This document shows, in pieces, positions 25,586 to 34,398 of a stretch of DNA of 64,000 bases. The position numbers were made by a program, and so were the translations under genes. The notes beneath the pieces were generated by a model. That model had not been told where the DNA came from and made no database searches. It worked only from the letters and a program-made list of their open reading frames with translations. Every line of letters begins with the position of its first letter. Positions within the stretch are counted from its first letter, which is position 1. This DNA is from Pandoraea vervacti (lineage in GTDB: Bacteria; Pseudomonadota; Gammaproteobacteria; Burkholderiales; Burkholderiaceae): contig NZ_CP010897.2 of NCBI RefSeq assembly GCF_000934605.2, forward strand, positions 4,836,001 through 4,900,000, given 5' to 3'.

Positions 25586-25703
25586 GTGCGAAAGCGTCGC
25601 TCGCCGACACGCTTCGACGTATCAAAACGACACCGGGGGACGCCAAAATCCCCCTGTCGCACCCGCCTGCGGCCATCAGCGCCCCGCGCGAGTCGAATTC
25701 CCG

Positions 25704-25777
25704 CTAAAATTCAACGTTTTAGTCTTTCGGCCGCGCTCGCGGCCGGGCCGAAAGACTGCGCAAAATCCGCATTTTTT
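25704..25777 (+). promoter_or_regulatory. Nested inverted repeats in the glyQ leader
   Basis: A small dyad CTAAAA-N7-TTTTAG (25704-25722) contains the -10-like TAAAAT (25705-25710). It runs into a perfect 12-bp hairpin, AGTCTTTCGGCC (25721-25732) and GGCCGAAAGACT (25746-25757), with a 13-nt loop. Just after it, TGCG/CGCA (25757-25771) is followed by six T. The whole element ends 24 bp before the glyQ ATG. The hairpin would lie at the 5' end of the transcript and may control it; an attenuator-like role is a guess. Confidence 0.5.
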
Positions 25778-25801
25778 CCTGTTCGTCCGCGCGAATTCAT
25801 C

Positions 25802-26752
25802 ATGCTTACCTTTCAACAAGTCATCCTGACGTTGCAGGATTACTGGGACAAGCAAGGCTGTGCGTTGCTCCAGCCTTACGACATGGAGGTCGGCGCCGGT
25901 ACCTCGCACACCGCTACGTTCCTGCGCGCGATCGGCCCCGAGCCGTGGCGCGCCGCCTATGTGCAGCCGTCGCGCCGTCCCAAGGATGGCCGTTACGGTG
26001 AGAACCCGAACCGCATGCAGCACTACTACCAGTATCAGGTGGTGCTCAAGCCGGCGCCGGAGAACATTCTCGATCTGTATCTGGGTTCGCTGCGCGCGCT
26101 CGGGCTCGACCTGACCGAGAACGACGTGCGCTTCGTGGAAGACGATTGGGAAAACCCGACGCTCGGCGCCTGGGGTCTCGGTTGGGAAGTGTGGCTCAAC
26201 GGCATGGAAGTCACGCAGTTCACCTACTTCCAGCAGGTCGGCGGCCTCGATTGCAAGCCCGTGCTTGGCGAAATCACATACGGCATCGAGCGTCTGGCCA
26301 TGTATCTGCAACAGGTCGAGAACGTCTACGACCTGGTGTGGACGGAATGGGAAGAGCAAACGGCCGACGGCCCGGTCAAGCGTCGCCTGACCTACGGCGA
26401 CGTGTTCCATCAGAACGAAGTCGAGCAGTCGACCTACAACTTCGAGCATTCGAATCAGCCGATGCTGTTCAGCTTCTTCGATAACTACGAGAGCGAAGCG
26501 AAGCGTCTGATCGAAGCCGAACTGGCGCTGCCGGCATACGAGATGATTCTCAAGGCCGCGCACACCTTCAACCTGCTCGATGCGCGCGGCGCCATCTCGG
26601 TGACCGAGCGCGCGGCGTACATTGGCCGTATCCGCGCGCTGTCGCGTCTGATCGCACAGGCCTACTACGCTTCGCGCGAAAAGCTCGGCTTCCCGATGCT
26701 GAACGCGCCGGCCGCCCCGAACCCAACATCCGCCCAAACGCAAGCCGCATGA
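25802..26752 (+). CDS. glyQ: Glycine--tRNA ligase alpha subunit
   Basis: This 316-residue alpha chain of the tetrameric (alpha2beta2) glycyl-tRNA synthetase carries the catalytic core that activates glycine. The start MLTFQQVILTLQDYWDKQGC and the stretch EVGAGTSHTATFLRAIGPEPW are diagnostic. The frame is open 72 codons upstream, but the family start is the ATG at 25802. Its stop overlaps the glyS start (ATGATGA). Confidence 0.98.
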   Translation: MLTFQQVILTLQDYWDKQGCALLQPYDMEVGAGTSHTATFLRAIGPEPWRAAYVQPSRRPKDGRYGENPNRMQHYYQYQVVLKPAPENILDLYLGSLRALGLDLTENDVRFVEDDWENPTLGAWGLGWEVWLNGMEVTQFTYFQQVGGLDCKPVLGEITYGIERLAMYLQQVENVYDLVWTEWEEQTADGPVKRRLTYGDVFHQNEVEQSTYNFEHSNQPMLFSFFDNYESEAKRLIEAELALPAYEMILKAAHTFNLLDARGAISVTERAAYIGRIRALSRLIAQAYYASREKLGFPMLNAPAAPNPTSAQTQAA

Positions 26753-28869
26753 TGAGCACCGCACAACGCACCCTGCTGGTCGAACTGCTGACCGAAGAAC
26801 TGCCGCCGAAGGCGCTGGCGCGTCTGGGTGACGCGTTCGCCGACGGCATCGCCAACGGCCTGCGCGCGCGCGGGCTCGTGACCGACACCAGCGTCATCAC
26901 CCCGTACGCCACGCCGCGCCGTCTGGCCGTCTCGATCACGAACGTGCTCGATCGCGCTCCGGACGCCACCATTCGCGCCAAGGTGCTGCCGGTGTCCGTC
27001 GCGCTCGACGCCAACGGCAACCCCACGCCGCCGCTCGCGAAGAAACTCGCCGCGATGGGCTTTGCCGACCTGCCGGTCGCGAGCCTCGAGCGTGCCATGG
27101 ACGGCAAGGCCGAAGCCTTCTTCCATACCTATACGGCCCCGGGCGCCCAACTGGCCGACGCATTGCAGGCCTCGCTCGACGAAACGCTGGGCAAGCTGCC
27201 GATTCCGAAGGTCATGAGCTATCAGCGCCCGGATGGCGAGACGGTGCAGTTCGTGCGCCCGGTGCATGGCCTGATCGCCCTGCATGGCGACACGCTCGTG
27301 CCGGCCACGGCCATCGGCCTGGCCTCCGGCAACAAAACCCAGGGACACCGCTTCCTGTCGGCGGGTGAAGTCACCGTCGCCAACGCCGACGCCTACGCCG
27401 CCACGCTCGAGCGCGAAGGCAAGGTGCTCCCGAGCTTCGCGGGCCGTCGCGACGCGATCCGCGCGCAACTGCTCGCCGCCGCCGGCGACGACCACGTCGT
27501 GATGCCGGACGCGCTGCTCGACGAAGTGACCGCGCTCGTCGAATGGCCCGCGATCTACGCTTGCCACTTCGAGCCGGAATTCCTGGCCGTGCCGCAGGAA
27601 TGTCTGATTCTGACGATGCAGACGAACCAGAAGTACTTCGCGCTCACCGACAAGCCGCTCGCCGACGGGGGGCGCCTCACGAACCGCTTCCTGATCGTCT
27701 CCAACATCGCGACGGACAAGCCCGAACAGATCGTCACGGGTAACGAACGTGTGGTGCGTCCGCGTCTGGCCGATGCGAAGTTCTTCTTCGAGCAGGACAA
27801 GAAGAAGCCGCTGGCCGATCGCGTGCCGCTGCTCGCGAACGTCGTCTATCACAACAAGCTGGGTTCGCAGTTCGAGCGCACGCAGCGTCTGGTGAAGCTC
27901 GCCGGTGCGATCTCGCACATGATCGGCGCAGACGCTGACGGCGTGAAACTGGCCGAACGTGGCGCGCTGCTTGCCAAGGCGGACCTGCTGACCGACATGG
28001 TCGGCGAGTTCCCCGAACTGCAAGGCACCATGGGCACGTACTACGCGCGCAACGACGGTGAAGCCGCCGATGTCGCGCAAGCCTGTTCAGAACACTATCA
28101 GCCGCGCTTTGCGGGCGACGCCCTGCCCGCCAGCCCGACCGGCACCGTGGTCGCGCTGGCCGACAAGCTGGAAACGCTCGTCGGCATCTGGGGCATCGGC
28201 CTGCAACCGACCGGCGAGAAGGACCCGTTCGCACTGCGGCGCCATGCCCTGGGCATCGTGCGCATGCTTATCGAGAAGCGTCTGCCGGTACTGCTGACGG
28301 AACTGCTGCACGTTACGTACCAGCAATTCACGACAGGCGTGGCCGACGCCGGTTATCTGGGCGACGTGTATCAGTTCGTGCTCGATCGTCTGCGCGGCTA
28401 TCTGCGCGAGCGTGGCTACGCCGCCAACGAGATCGAAGCCGTGCTGGCAGAGCAGCCGAAATACCTGGGCGATCTGATCGAGCGTCTGGACGCCGTGCGC
28501 GCGTTCTCGGCACTGCCGCAAGCCGAGGCCCTCGCCGCGGCCAACAAGCGTATCGGTAACATCCTCAAGAAGACGGCGCCGCCGGCCGACGGCACGATCT
28601 CGCCGGATCTGTTGCTGGAACCGGCCGAGAAGGCGCTTGCCGCCGCGCTCGAGAAAGTCACCCCGGTGGTCGAGCAGAAGTTCGAGGCACGCGAGTACGC
28701 CCAGGCGCTCTCCGCGCTTGCCGAACTGCGCGACGCGGTCGACGCCTTCTTCAACGATGTGATGGTGATGGCCGACGAGCAGGCGCTGCGCAACAATCGC
28801 CTCGCGTTGCTCAAGAACCTGCACTTCCAGATGAACCGCGTGGCCGATCTCTCGAAGCTCGCCGCCTGA
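26749..28869 (+). CDS. glyS: Glycine--tRNA ligase beta subunit
   Basis: This 706-residue beta chain carries the tRNA-binding functions of the synthetase. The N-terminus (LLVELLTEELPPKAL) and inner blocks such as LTMQTNQKYFAL, RPRLADAKFFFEQDKK and GTYYARNDGE are typical. The C-terminal DALR-like anticodon region is seen near FFNDVMVMADEQALRNNRLALL. Starts at 26749 and 26752 are both ATG; the overlap with glyQ couples translation. Confidence 0.98.
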   Translation: MMSTAQRTLLVELLTEELPPKALARLGDAFADGIANGLRARGLVTDTSVITPYATPRRLAVSITNVLDRAPDATIRAKVLPVSVALDANGNPTPPLAKKLAAMGFADLPVASLERAMDGKAEAFFHTYTAPGAQLADALQASLDETLGKLPIPKVMSYQRPDGETVQFVRPVHGLIALHGDTLVPATAIGLASGNKTQGHRFLSAGEVTVANADAYAATLEREGKVLPSFAGRRDAIRAQLLAAAGDDHVVMPDALLDEVTALVEWPAIYACHFEPEFLAVPQECLILTMQTNQKYFALTDKPLADGGRLTNRFLIVSNIATDKPEQIVTGNERVVRPRLADAKFFFEQDKKKPLADRVPLLANVVYHNKLGSQFERTQRLVKLAGAISHMIGADADGVKLAERGALLAKADLLTDMVGEFPELQGTMGTYYARNDGEAADVAQACSEHYQPRFAGDALPASPTGTVVALADKLETLVGIWGIGLQPTGEKDPFALRRHALGIVRMLIEKRLPVLLTELLHVTYQQFTTGVADAGYLGDVYQFVLDRLRGYLRERGYAANEIEAVLAEQPKYLGDLIERLDAVRAFSALPQAEALAAANKRIGNILKKTAPPADGTISPDLLLEPAEKALAAALEKVTPVVEQKFEAREYAQALSALAELRDAVDAFFNDVMVMADEQALRNNRLALLKNLHFQMNRVADLSKLAA

Positions 28870-28896
28870 TGTTCCCACGAGTCAACTGAGCTCCTC

Positions 28897-29481
28897 ATGG
28901 ATTCGCGCAAAGATCGCACGCCCGGCCCCGCCGCCCGCAAACTCGTGATTCTCGACCGGGACGGCGTCATCAACGTCGACTCGGATCAATTCATCAAGTC
29001 CACGGATGAGTGGGTACCGCTGCCCGGCAGTCTGGAGGCCATCGGCCGGTTGAATCAGGCCGGGTATCGCGTGGTCGTCGCGACGAATCAGTCGGGGGTG
29101 GGGCGCGGTCTTTTCGATATGGCGACGCTCGGCGCCATGCACGCGAAGATGTCGAAGCTGGCGGCCGCCGCCGGTGGACGCATCGACGCGGTGTTCTTCT
29201 GCCCGCATACGTCTGTCGACGCCTGCGATTGCCGCAAGCCGAAGCCCGGACTGTTCCAGGAAATCGCGCGACGCTACGAAGTCGACCTGACCGGCGTGCC
29301 GGCCGTGGGCGACTCGTTGCGCGATTTACAGGCCGCGGCGGCCGTGGGGGCGTTGCCGCATCTGGTGCTCACTGGCAAGGGCAAGAAAACGCTCGCGGCC
29401 GGCGACCTGCCCGAAGGCACGCGCGTACATGACAGTCTGGCGGCCTTCGTCAACGATCTGCTCGCCGACGAGGACGCTTAA
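28897..29481 (+). CDS. gmhB: D-glycero-beta-D-manno-heptose 1,7-bisphosphate 7-phosphatase
   Basis: This 194-residue HAD-superfamily phosphatase of the ADP-heptose pathway works for LPS inner core. The nucleophile motif LDRDGVIN gives D20 and D22, the second motif is VVATNQSGVGRG, and the zinc-binding loop FFCPHTSVDACDCRKPKPG holds the Cys/His ligands typical of GmhB. The last HAD motif is VGDSLRDL. It lies 27 bp after glyS and 58 bp before plsC. Confidence 0.95.
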   Translation: MDSRKDRTPGPAARKLVILDRDGVINVDSDQFIKSTDEWVPLPGSLEAIGRLNQAGYRVVVATNQSGVGRGLFDMATLGAMHAKMSKLAAAAGGRIDAVFFCPHTSVDACDCRKPKPGLFQEIARRYEVDLTGVPAVGDSLRDLQAAAAVGALPHLVLTGKGKKTLAAGDLPEGTRVHDSLAAFVNDLLADEDA

Positions 29482-29539
29482 CTACGGCGTACGTCGCCCT
29501 GCCTCGCACATCGCGACGAACGCTTTCAGGCCAGAACCG

Positions 29540-30325
29540 ATGCAGCAACTTCGCTCGATCCTTTTCTTCATCTTCCAGATCGTCTGGACGATTCCATACG
29601 CCATCGCGTGCATCGTGTCGTTTCCGTTCCTGTCGCGCGTGCAGCGTTACTGGTTTGCGGTGGGCTGGTGCAAGGTGGTGATTCGCGTAGGCGACAAGCT
29701 GTGCGGCATGCGGTATCGCGTCATTGGCTGGGAGAATCTGCCCAAGACGTCCGCGATTCTGCTCTCTAAGCATCAGTCGGCCTGGGAGACGGTGGCGTTG
29801 CCGGCGCTGATGCCGCGACCGCTTTGCTACGTTTTCAAGCGCGAACTGTTGTATGTACCGTTCTTCGGCTGGGCGCTGGGTCTGCTGAGCATGATCCACA
29901 TCGACCGCCGCAAGGGCACCGACGCGTTTGCGTCGGTCGTGACGCAGGGGCGTGAGCGTCTGGCCGAGGGGAACTGGATCATCATGTTCCCGGAGGGCAC
30001 GCGTACGAAGACCGGCTCGCGCAACAAGTACAAGTCGGGTGGCGCACGTCTGGCGACGGCAACGGGCACCCCCGTCGTGCCGATCGCGCACAATGCCGGA
30101 CGCGTCTGGCCACGCAATTCGTTCCTGAAATTTCCCGGGGAAGTGATCGTCTCGATCGGTCCGGTCATCGAGACGGCGGGCCGCACGGCCGAGGCGGTCA
30201 ACGCCGATGTCGCCGAGTGGATCGAGCGCGAGATGATACGCATCGACCCCGCCGCCTATACGTCGAAGCCGAGGACGGGCGCGTCGGATACATCGGATGC
30301 GTCCGACACTGCGCCCCGGACCTGA
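29540..30325 (+). CDS. plsC: 1-acyl-sn-glycerol-3-phosphate acyltransferase (PlsC-like)
   Basis: This 261-residue membrane-bound acyltransferase makes phosphatidic acid from lysophosphatidic acid. One TM helix fills about residues 7-28. The catalytic block is SKHQSAWET (the His motif, with Glu in place of the more common Asp, as in related proteins), the Arg block is KRELLYVPFFGW, and the third block is MFPEGTRT. The ATG at 29540 gives a normal N-terminus. The end (TGASDTSDASDTA) is a low-complexity tail. Confidence 0.92.
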   Translation: MQQLRSILFFIFQIVWTIPYAIACIVSFPFLSRVQRYWFAVGWCKVVIRVGDKLCGMRYRVIGWENLPKTSAILLSKHQSAWETVALPALMPRPLCYVFKRELLYVPFFGWALGLLSMIHIDRRKGTDAFASVVTQGRERLAEGNWIIMFPEGTRTKTGSRNKYKSGGARLATATGTPVVPIAHNAGRVWPRNSFLKFPGEVIVSIGPVIETAGRTAEAVNADVAEWIEREMIRIDPAAYTSKPRTGASDTSDASDTAPRT

Positions 30326-30350
30326 GCGCGCAATCACGCGAGACCGTCTC

Positions 30351-31319
30351 ATGTCGAAAGTTCAGCCCGCCACTCGCGATCCCCGCGACACCCGCGCCCC
30401 CCGGCATGAGACGCCTGCACCACAAATGGAACTCGATCTGTTCGGCAGCCCGGCGGCAGAAGCCAACGGCGTAGCGACGGACGCGCCCGGCGCGGCCGTA
30501 CCGCTGGTCGCCCCTTCGGCATCGCCATCTGCCGCCGACACATCCCCCTCCACCGTGGCCACAACGCCCGGCGCCGGTCCGCGACGCGCACCGGCCGCCG
30601 GAGAGCGCGTCATCGTGCTCGACGGTCACGCGCTCTACTACCGCTTCAAACGTTCCTCGCGCCGGACCATCGGCTTCATGATCGACGAATCGGGCCTCGC
30701 GGTCACGGCGCCGCGCTGGGTCACCATCGCGGACGTGGAAGCCGCCGTCACCGAAAAGAAGCGCTGGATCTTCAGCAAGATCGCCGAATTCCGCGAGCGC
30801 GCCGCGCGACGCGTGATTCCTCGTGTCACGTGGATCGACGGCGCAACGCTGCCCTATCTCGGCCATACGCTAACCCTGCGGCTCGGCGGGCGGGCGGGGG
30901 TCGCCCAGTACGATATCCACACGCATACGCTATGGCTGGACCTGCCGCCGCAAGCGGCGCCGGAACAGATGCGTGACCGCGTACAGGGCTGGCTCCAACA
31001 GGAAGCGCGCAAGCTCTTTACAACGCGACTGGAAGTCTATGGCGAACGCCTTGGCGTGCGCTACACCGCGCTGGGATTATCCTCGGCCACCACGCGCTGG
31101 GGCAGCTGCAGCGCAGACGGTCGTATCCGGCTGAACTGGCGTCTCATCCACTTCCCGCTTGGCGTTATCGACTACGTGGTGGCCCACGAACTGGCCCATC
31201 TCAAGGAAATGAACCACGGGCCGCGCTTCTGGCAGGCCGTGGCGTCGATCTTCCCGGAATTCGAAGCGGCACGCGACACGCTCAAGTCACATGCGCCCGA
31301 GTGGCTGCCGGAGTTCTGA
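30351..31319 (+). CDS. YgjP-family zinc metallopeptidase-like protein (DUF45)
   Basis: This 322-residue protein ends in a YgjP/WLM-like peptidase domain. The zinc motif is VAHELAHLKEMNHGPRFW, with a further conserved part WGSCSADGRIRLNWRLI. The N-terminal 85 residues are Ala/Pro/Thr-rich and look disordered, so the ATG at 30351 could in principle be replaced by a later start. The biological substrate is unknown. It follows plsC by 25 bp. Confidence 0.88.
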   Translation: MSKVQPATRDPRDTRAPRHETPAPQMELDLFGSPAAEANGVATDAPGAAVPLVAPSASPSAADTSPSTVATTPGAGPRRAPAAGERVIVLDGHALYYRFKRSSRRTIGFMIDESGLAVTAPRWVTIADVEAAVTEKKRWIFSKIAEFRERAARRVIPRVTWIDGATLPYLGHTLTLRLGGRAGVAQYDIHTHTLWLDLPPQAAPEQMRDRVQGWLQQEARKLFTTRLEVYGERLGVRYTALGLSSATTRWGSCSADGRIRLNWRLIHFPLGVIDYVVAHELAHLKEMNHGPRFWQAVASIFPEFEAARDTLKSHAPEWLPEF

Positions 31320-31390
31320 GCGGCCAGCCCCCGCCGCACCGGCGAATGGCGGTGGCCGGCCTCACGTTTCAAGTTAAGAATGGCTCAACG

Positions 31391-31430
31391 CACCATGAAT
31401 GATGTTCATTTTCATGGTGACGAGTACAAT
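31391..31430 (+). promoter_or_regulatory. Perfect dyad and -10 element upstream of gloA
   Basis: CACCATGAA (31391-31399) and TTCATGGTG (31411-31419) are exact inverted copies with an 11-nt spacer. A -10-like TACAAT stands at 31425-31430, so the dyad covers the -35 position. The gloA ATG is at 31463. This is the layout of a repressor or activator site; the regulator is unknown. Confidence 0.55.
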
Positions 31431-31462
31431 TGAGCTTTCGTCGTCCCCACACTGAAAACACC

Positions 31463-31864
31463 ATGCGAATGCTCCATACCATGCTGCGCGTCGGCGACCT
31501 GCAGCGCTCGATCGATTTCTACACGCGCGTGCTCGGCATGCAATTGCTGCGTCAGAGCGAGAACCCCGAGTACAAGTACACGCTGGCGTTCGTCGGCTAC
31601 GGTGCCGAGTCGGAGAACACCGTGCTCGAACTGACCTACAACTGGGGCGTGGACAAGTACGAGATGGGCACGGCCTTCGGCCATCTGGCCGTGGAAGTCG
31701 ACGACGCGTACAAGGCCTGCGACATGATCCGCGCCGCGGGCGGCAAGGTTTCGCGCGAAGCCGGTCCGGTCAAGGGCGGCACGACCGTCATCGCTTTCGT
31801 GGAAGATCCGGACGGCTACAAGATCGAGCTGATCCAGAAACACTCGACAAAGGGCGGCCTGTAA
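31463..31864 (+). CDS. gloA: Lactoylglutathione lyase (glyoxalase I)
   Basis: This 133-residue glyoxalase I converts the methylglyoxal-glutathione hemithioacetal to S-lactoylglutathione. The metal ligands H5, E56, H74 and E122 fall at exactly the positions known for the E. coli Ni-type enzyme. The family landmarks are MLRVGDLQRSIDFYTRVLGM and EDPDGYKIELIQ. The ATG at 31463 is the standard start; a TTG at 31430 would overlap the promoter. A terminator follows. Confidence 0.97.
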   Translation: MRMLHTMLRVGDLQRSIDFYTRVLGMQLLRQSENPEYKYTLAFVGYGAESENTVLELTYNWGVDKYEMGTAFGHLAVEVDDAYKACDMIRAAGGKVSREAGPVKGGTTVIAFVEDPDGYKIELIQKHSTKGGL

Positions 31865-31890
31865 GCCGATATCGACTGGCGCTACGTCTG

Positions 31891-31915
31891 CGAGCCACCT
31901 TCGGGTGGCTCGTTT
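31891..31915 (+). terminator. Intrinsic terminator after gloA
   Basis: The stem CGAGCCACC / GGTGGCTCG (9 bp) closes a TTCG loop (the stable C-UUCG-G type) and is followed by TTT. It lies 26 bp after the gloA stop. Confidence 0.85.
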
Positions 31916-31958
31916 GCATTGGTGCTCGGATCGACCTGCGTCGCGGTACCCGACGCTG

Positions 31959-32432
31959 TCAGAATTCCACCATCGCGAAATCTTCCTTGCCGACGTCGCA
32001 TAGCGGGCAGCGCCAGTCGGTCGGGACATCTTCCCAGCGCGTGCCGGGCGCAATGCCGTCTTCGGGATAGCCGGCGGCTTCGTCGTAGATCCACCCGCAA
32101 ATCACGCAAACCCATTGACGCGATGCCGTTGCGGCGTGCGCGTCGGCGTCATCGGAGGCCGTCGCTGTTGCCTCCCCCGCTTTCCCAGCCTCATCCTGTG
32201 TCTGCGCGCGCGCGTGCGCTCCTTGCACGGCGCCCGGATCGAGCAATGTGAAGATCATCGGCGGCTCGGTACCCGAGGTGTCGGTCGTCGATCTGGCCAG
32301 ATGCGATTGGAGGGATTCGAGAAGCGCCTGCGCTTCGTCGCGGGTCAGGTCGATCCAGAACGGATCGCCTGCGCCGTCATTGAGCCGCGACGGGGAAAAC
32401 TGCAATTCGACGGCAGAGCCTTTCTTGTACAT
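31959..32432 (-). CDS. Rubredoxin-domain protein with N-terminal extension
   Basis: The C-terminal 50 residues form a rubredoxin domain. The Fe ligands are C109 and C112 (VCVICGWIYDE) and C142 and C145 (RCPLCDVGKEDF). Rubredoxins are usually about 55 residues; here about 105 residues precede the domain. Residues 8-46 (for instance DPFWIDLTRDEAQALLESLQ) look folded, and 65-105 are an Ala/Asp-rich linker. The start at 32432 (MYKKGSAVEL) is the best guess, although the ribosome site is weak. The role is probably electron transfer; the partner is unknown. Confidence 0.8.
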   Translation of the reverse strand: MYKKGSAVELQFSPSRLNDGAGDPFWIDLTRDEAQALLESLQSHLARSTTDTSGTEPPMIFTLLDPGAVQGAHARAQTQDEAGKAGEATATASDDADAHAATASRQWVCVICGWIYDEAAGYPEDGIAPGTRWEDVPTDWRCPLCDVGKEDFAMVEF

Positions 32433-32689
32433 ACGCGTTGATGCTGGTGATGATGGGCACGATCGAAAGGGCAAGCGCCCTCCTCGCGGAGCATGGTATC
32501 GGCGCCCGTTCATGGAATAAATCAGCGATTCGGGGAGACATTGTGCCGCATGGCGCAACAATGAGCGCGCACTGACGGCGCCATTACCCGCACTAACTGC
32601 ACCAGTATGATGCACACGATGTCAGGATCGGTGACAATTGCCGTCACTGCGCAGCGCGTGCGCGATACATCGTCATCCGAATCAATCTC

Positions 32690-33580
32690 ATGAAAACCAC
32701 TCCGCGTCCGCTCGACGCCACGGCACTGGCCATCATGTTGGGCTTGTGCATGATCTGGGGCGGCCAGCAGGTCGCCGTCAAACTGGCGGTGCCCGTGGTC
32801 CCTGCCGTCTTGCAAGCGGGGCTTCGCTCCGTCGTCGCCACCGTGCTCGTCGGCGCCTGGATGCTATGGCGGCGGCAACGCCTGATCAGCGGCGACGGCA
32901 CCCTCGGTGCGGGCTTGCTCGCCGGTGCGCTGTTCTCGCTGGAATTCCTGTGCATCTTCGTCGGCCTCACGCACACGACCGCCTCGCGCATGGCCGTTTT
33001 TCTGTACTCGGCTCCCTGCTTCACTGCCATCGGCCTGCACTGGACCGTGCCCAGCGAGCGGTTGCGTCCCATGCAATGGCTTGGCATGGCGCTCGCGTTC
33101 TGCGGCATCGTGGTGGCATTCTCGGACGGCAGCAACACGGACCTCGCGAAGACCTGGCCCGGTGACCTGTTGGGGATCCTCGCCGGGGCATTCTGGGGGA
33201 TGACGACGGTCGTCGTACGCGCATCGCGTCTGGCCGCGGCCGCCGCCTCGAAGACACTGCTCTACCAGCTCGCGGTCTCGGCGGTCCTGTTGTGCGCGCT
33301 GGCGCTCGCGACGGGGAAGGTGCAGATCGAGCCGATGACGCCCACGGTCTGGATCAGTCTCGTCTACCAGTCCATTGGTGTGGCGTTCGCCAGTTACCTG
33401 ATCTGGTTCTGGCTGCTCACCCGCTACAGCGCCGCGCGTCTGGCCTCGTTCTCGTTTCTCAGTCCGCTTTTCGGCGTGACGTTCGGCGTGCTGATTCTCG
33501 GCGAATCGGTCGGCTGGCGCTTCGGTTGCGCCGTCGTGCTGGTGTTCGTGGGTATCAGCCTTGTGAACCGGCGCCGCTGA
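32690..33580 (+). CDS. DMT-superfamily (EamA) transporter
   Basis: This 296-residue inner-membrane protein has ten hydrophobic segments in two EamA repeats (start LGLCMIWGGQQVAVKLAV; the second repeat begins near DLLGILAGAFWGMTTVVVRAS). EamA proteins export metabolites such as amino acids or nucleosides, and the substrate is not predictable here. The last 26 bp overlap, tail to tail, the 3' end of rsmA on the other strand. Confidence 0.88.
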   Translation: MKTTPRPLDATALAIMLGLCMIWGGQQVAVKLAVPVVPAVLQAGLRSVVATVLVGAWMLWRRQRLISGDGTLGAGLLAGALFSLEFLCIFVGLTHTTASRMAVFLYSAPCFTAIGLHWTVPSERLRPMQWLGMALAFCGIVVAFSDGSNTDLAKTWPGDLLGILAGAFWGMTTVVVRASRLAAAAASKTLLYQLAVSAVLLCALALATGKVQIEPMTPTVWISLVYQSIGVAFASYLIWFWLLTRYSAARLASFSFLSPLFGVTFGVLILGESVGWRFGCAVVLVFVGISLVNRRR

Positions 33581-34388
33581 TCGCGCGTGACAAATTCACA
33601 TATTCGTCGACCGGCACATCTTCGGCGCGACGCGTGAGGTCGAAGCCGAGCGCGTCGAAATCGATCCGGTCGCGATAGCTGTGCAGCGTATTGCGCAGCA
33701 TCTTGCGACGTTGGGAAAACGCCTGCGCCACGACCGCTTCGAACACATCGAGGTCCACCTCGGGCAAATCGGCCACGGCGCGCGGAATCATGCGCACCAC
33801 GGCCGAGTCGACCTTCGGCGGGGGATTGAAAGCGTCCGGCGGCACATCGAGCACCTTGTCCATCCAGTAACGGTACTGGAGCATGACCGACAGTCGGCTG
33901 TAGTTGCTTGACCCGGCGGGCGCGACCATACGCTCGACCACTTCGTCCTGCAACATGAAGTGCTGGTCGCGCACGAGCGCGGCGTAGCGCATCAGATGGA
34001 AGAGTAGCGGGCTGGAGATGTTGTACGGCAAGTTGCCGACGATGCGCAGCGGCGCTTCGTCGCGACGATCGCCCGGCACAAGCGCACCGAAGTCGAAATC
34101 CAGCGCATCGCCAGCATGTACGGTGACGCGCTCGCCGAACTTGCGCGTGAGCCGTGCGACCAGATCGCGGTCGAGTTCGACGACGTGCAGATGCGCGAGC
34201 CATTCGGTCAGCGGCGTGGTCAGCGCGCCGAGTCCCGGTCCGATTTCAACCATCAGGTCGTCGGTACGCGGCGAGATCGCGCTGATGATCGCGTCGATCA
34301 CCCCCATGTCGACGAGAAAATTCTGGCCAAAACGTTTGCGCGCCACGTGGCCCTGTTGGACGCCCGTGCGCTTCGATGCGCTACTCAT
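33555..34388 (-). CDS. rsmA: 16S rRNA (adenine1518/1519-N6)-dimethyltransferase RsmA (KsgA)
   Basis: This 277-residue methyltransferase dimethylates A1518 and A1519 in the 16S rRNA 3' hairpin late in 30S assembly. Motifs are RKRFGQNFL at the start, the SAM loop VEIGPGLGALT and the catalytic NLPYNISSPLL. It starts 10 bp after pdxA in the conserved order lptD-surA-pdxA-rsmA. It ends over the tail of the convergent transporter gene. Confidence 0.97.
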   Translation of the reverse strand: MSSASKRTGVQQGHVARKRFGQNFLVDMGVIDAIISAISPRTDDLMVEIGPGLGALTTPLTEWLAHLHVVELDRDLVARLTRKFGERVTVHAGDALDFDFGALVPGDRRDEAPLRIVGNLPYNISSPLLFHLMRYAALVRDQHFMLQDEVVERMVAPAGSSNYSRLSVMLQYRYWMDKVLDVPPDAFNPPPKVDSAVVRMIPRAVADLPEVDLDVFEAVVAQAFSQRRKMLRNTLHSYRDRIDFDALGFDLTRRAEDVPVDEYVNLSRAISGAGSQG

Positions 34389-34398
34389 GTGAAATTCC

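Noticed and set aside
31424..31462. Earlier TTG start for gloA at 31430
   Set aside because: It would overlap the -10 element; the ATG at 31463 places H5, E56, H74 and E122 exactly as in known glyoxalase I.
32539..32563. Imperfect inverted repeat CATTGT/ACAATG before the DMT exporter gene
   Set aside because: Only six bases pair cleanly and the rest is offset by a bulge, so it is not stronger than chance.
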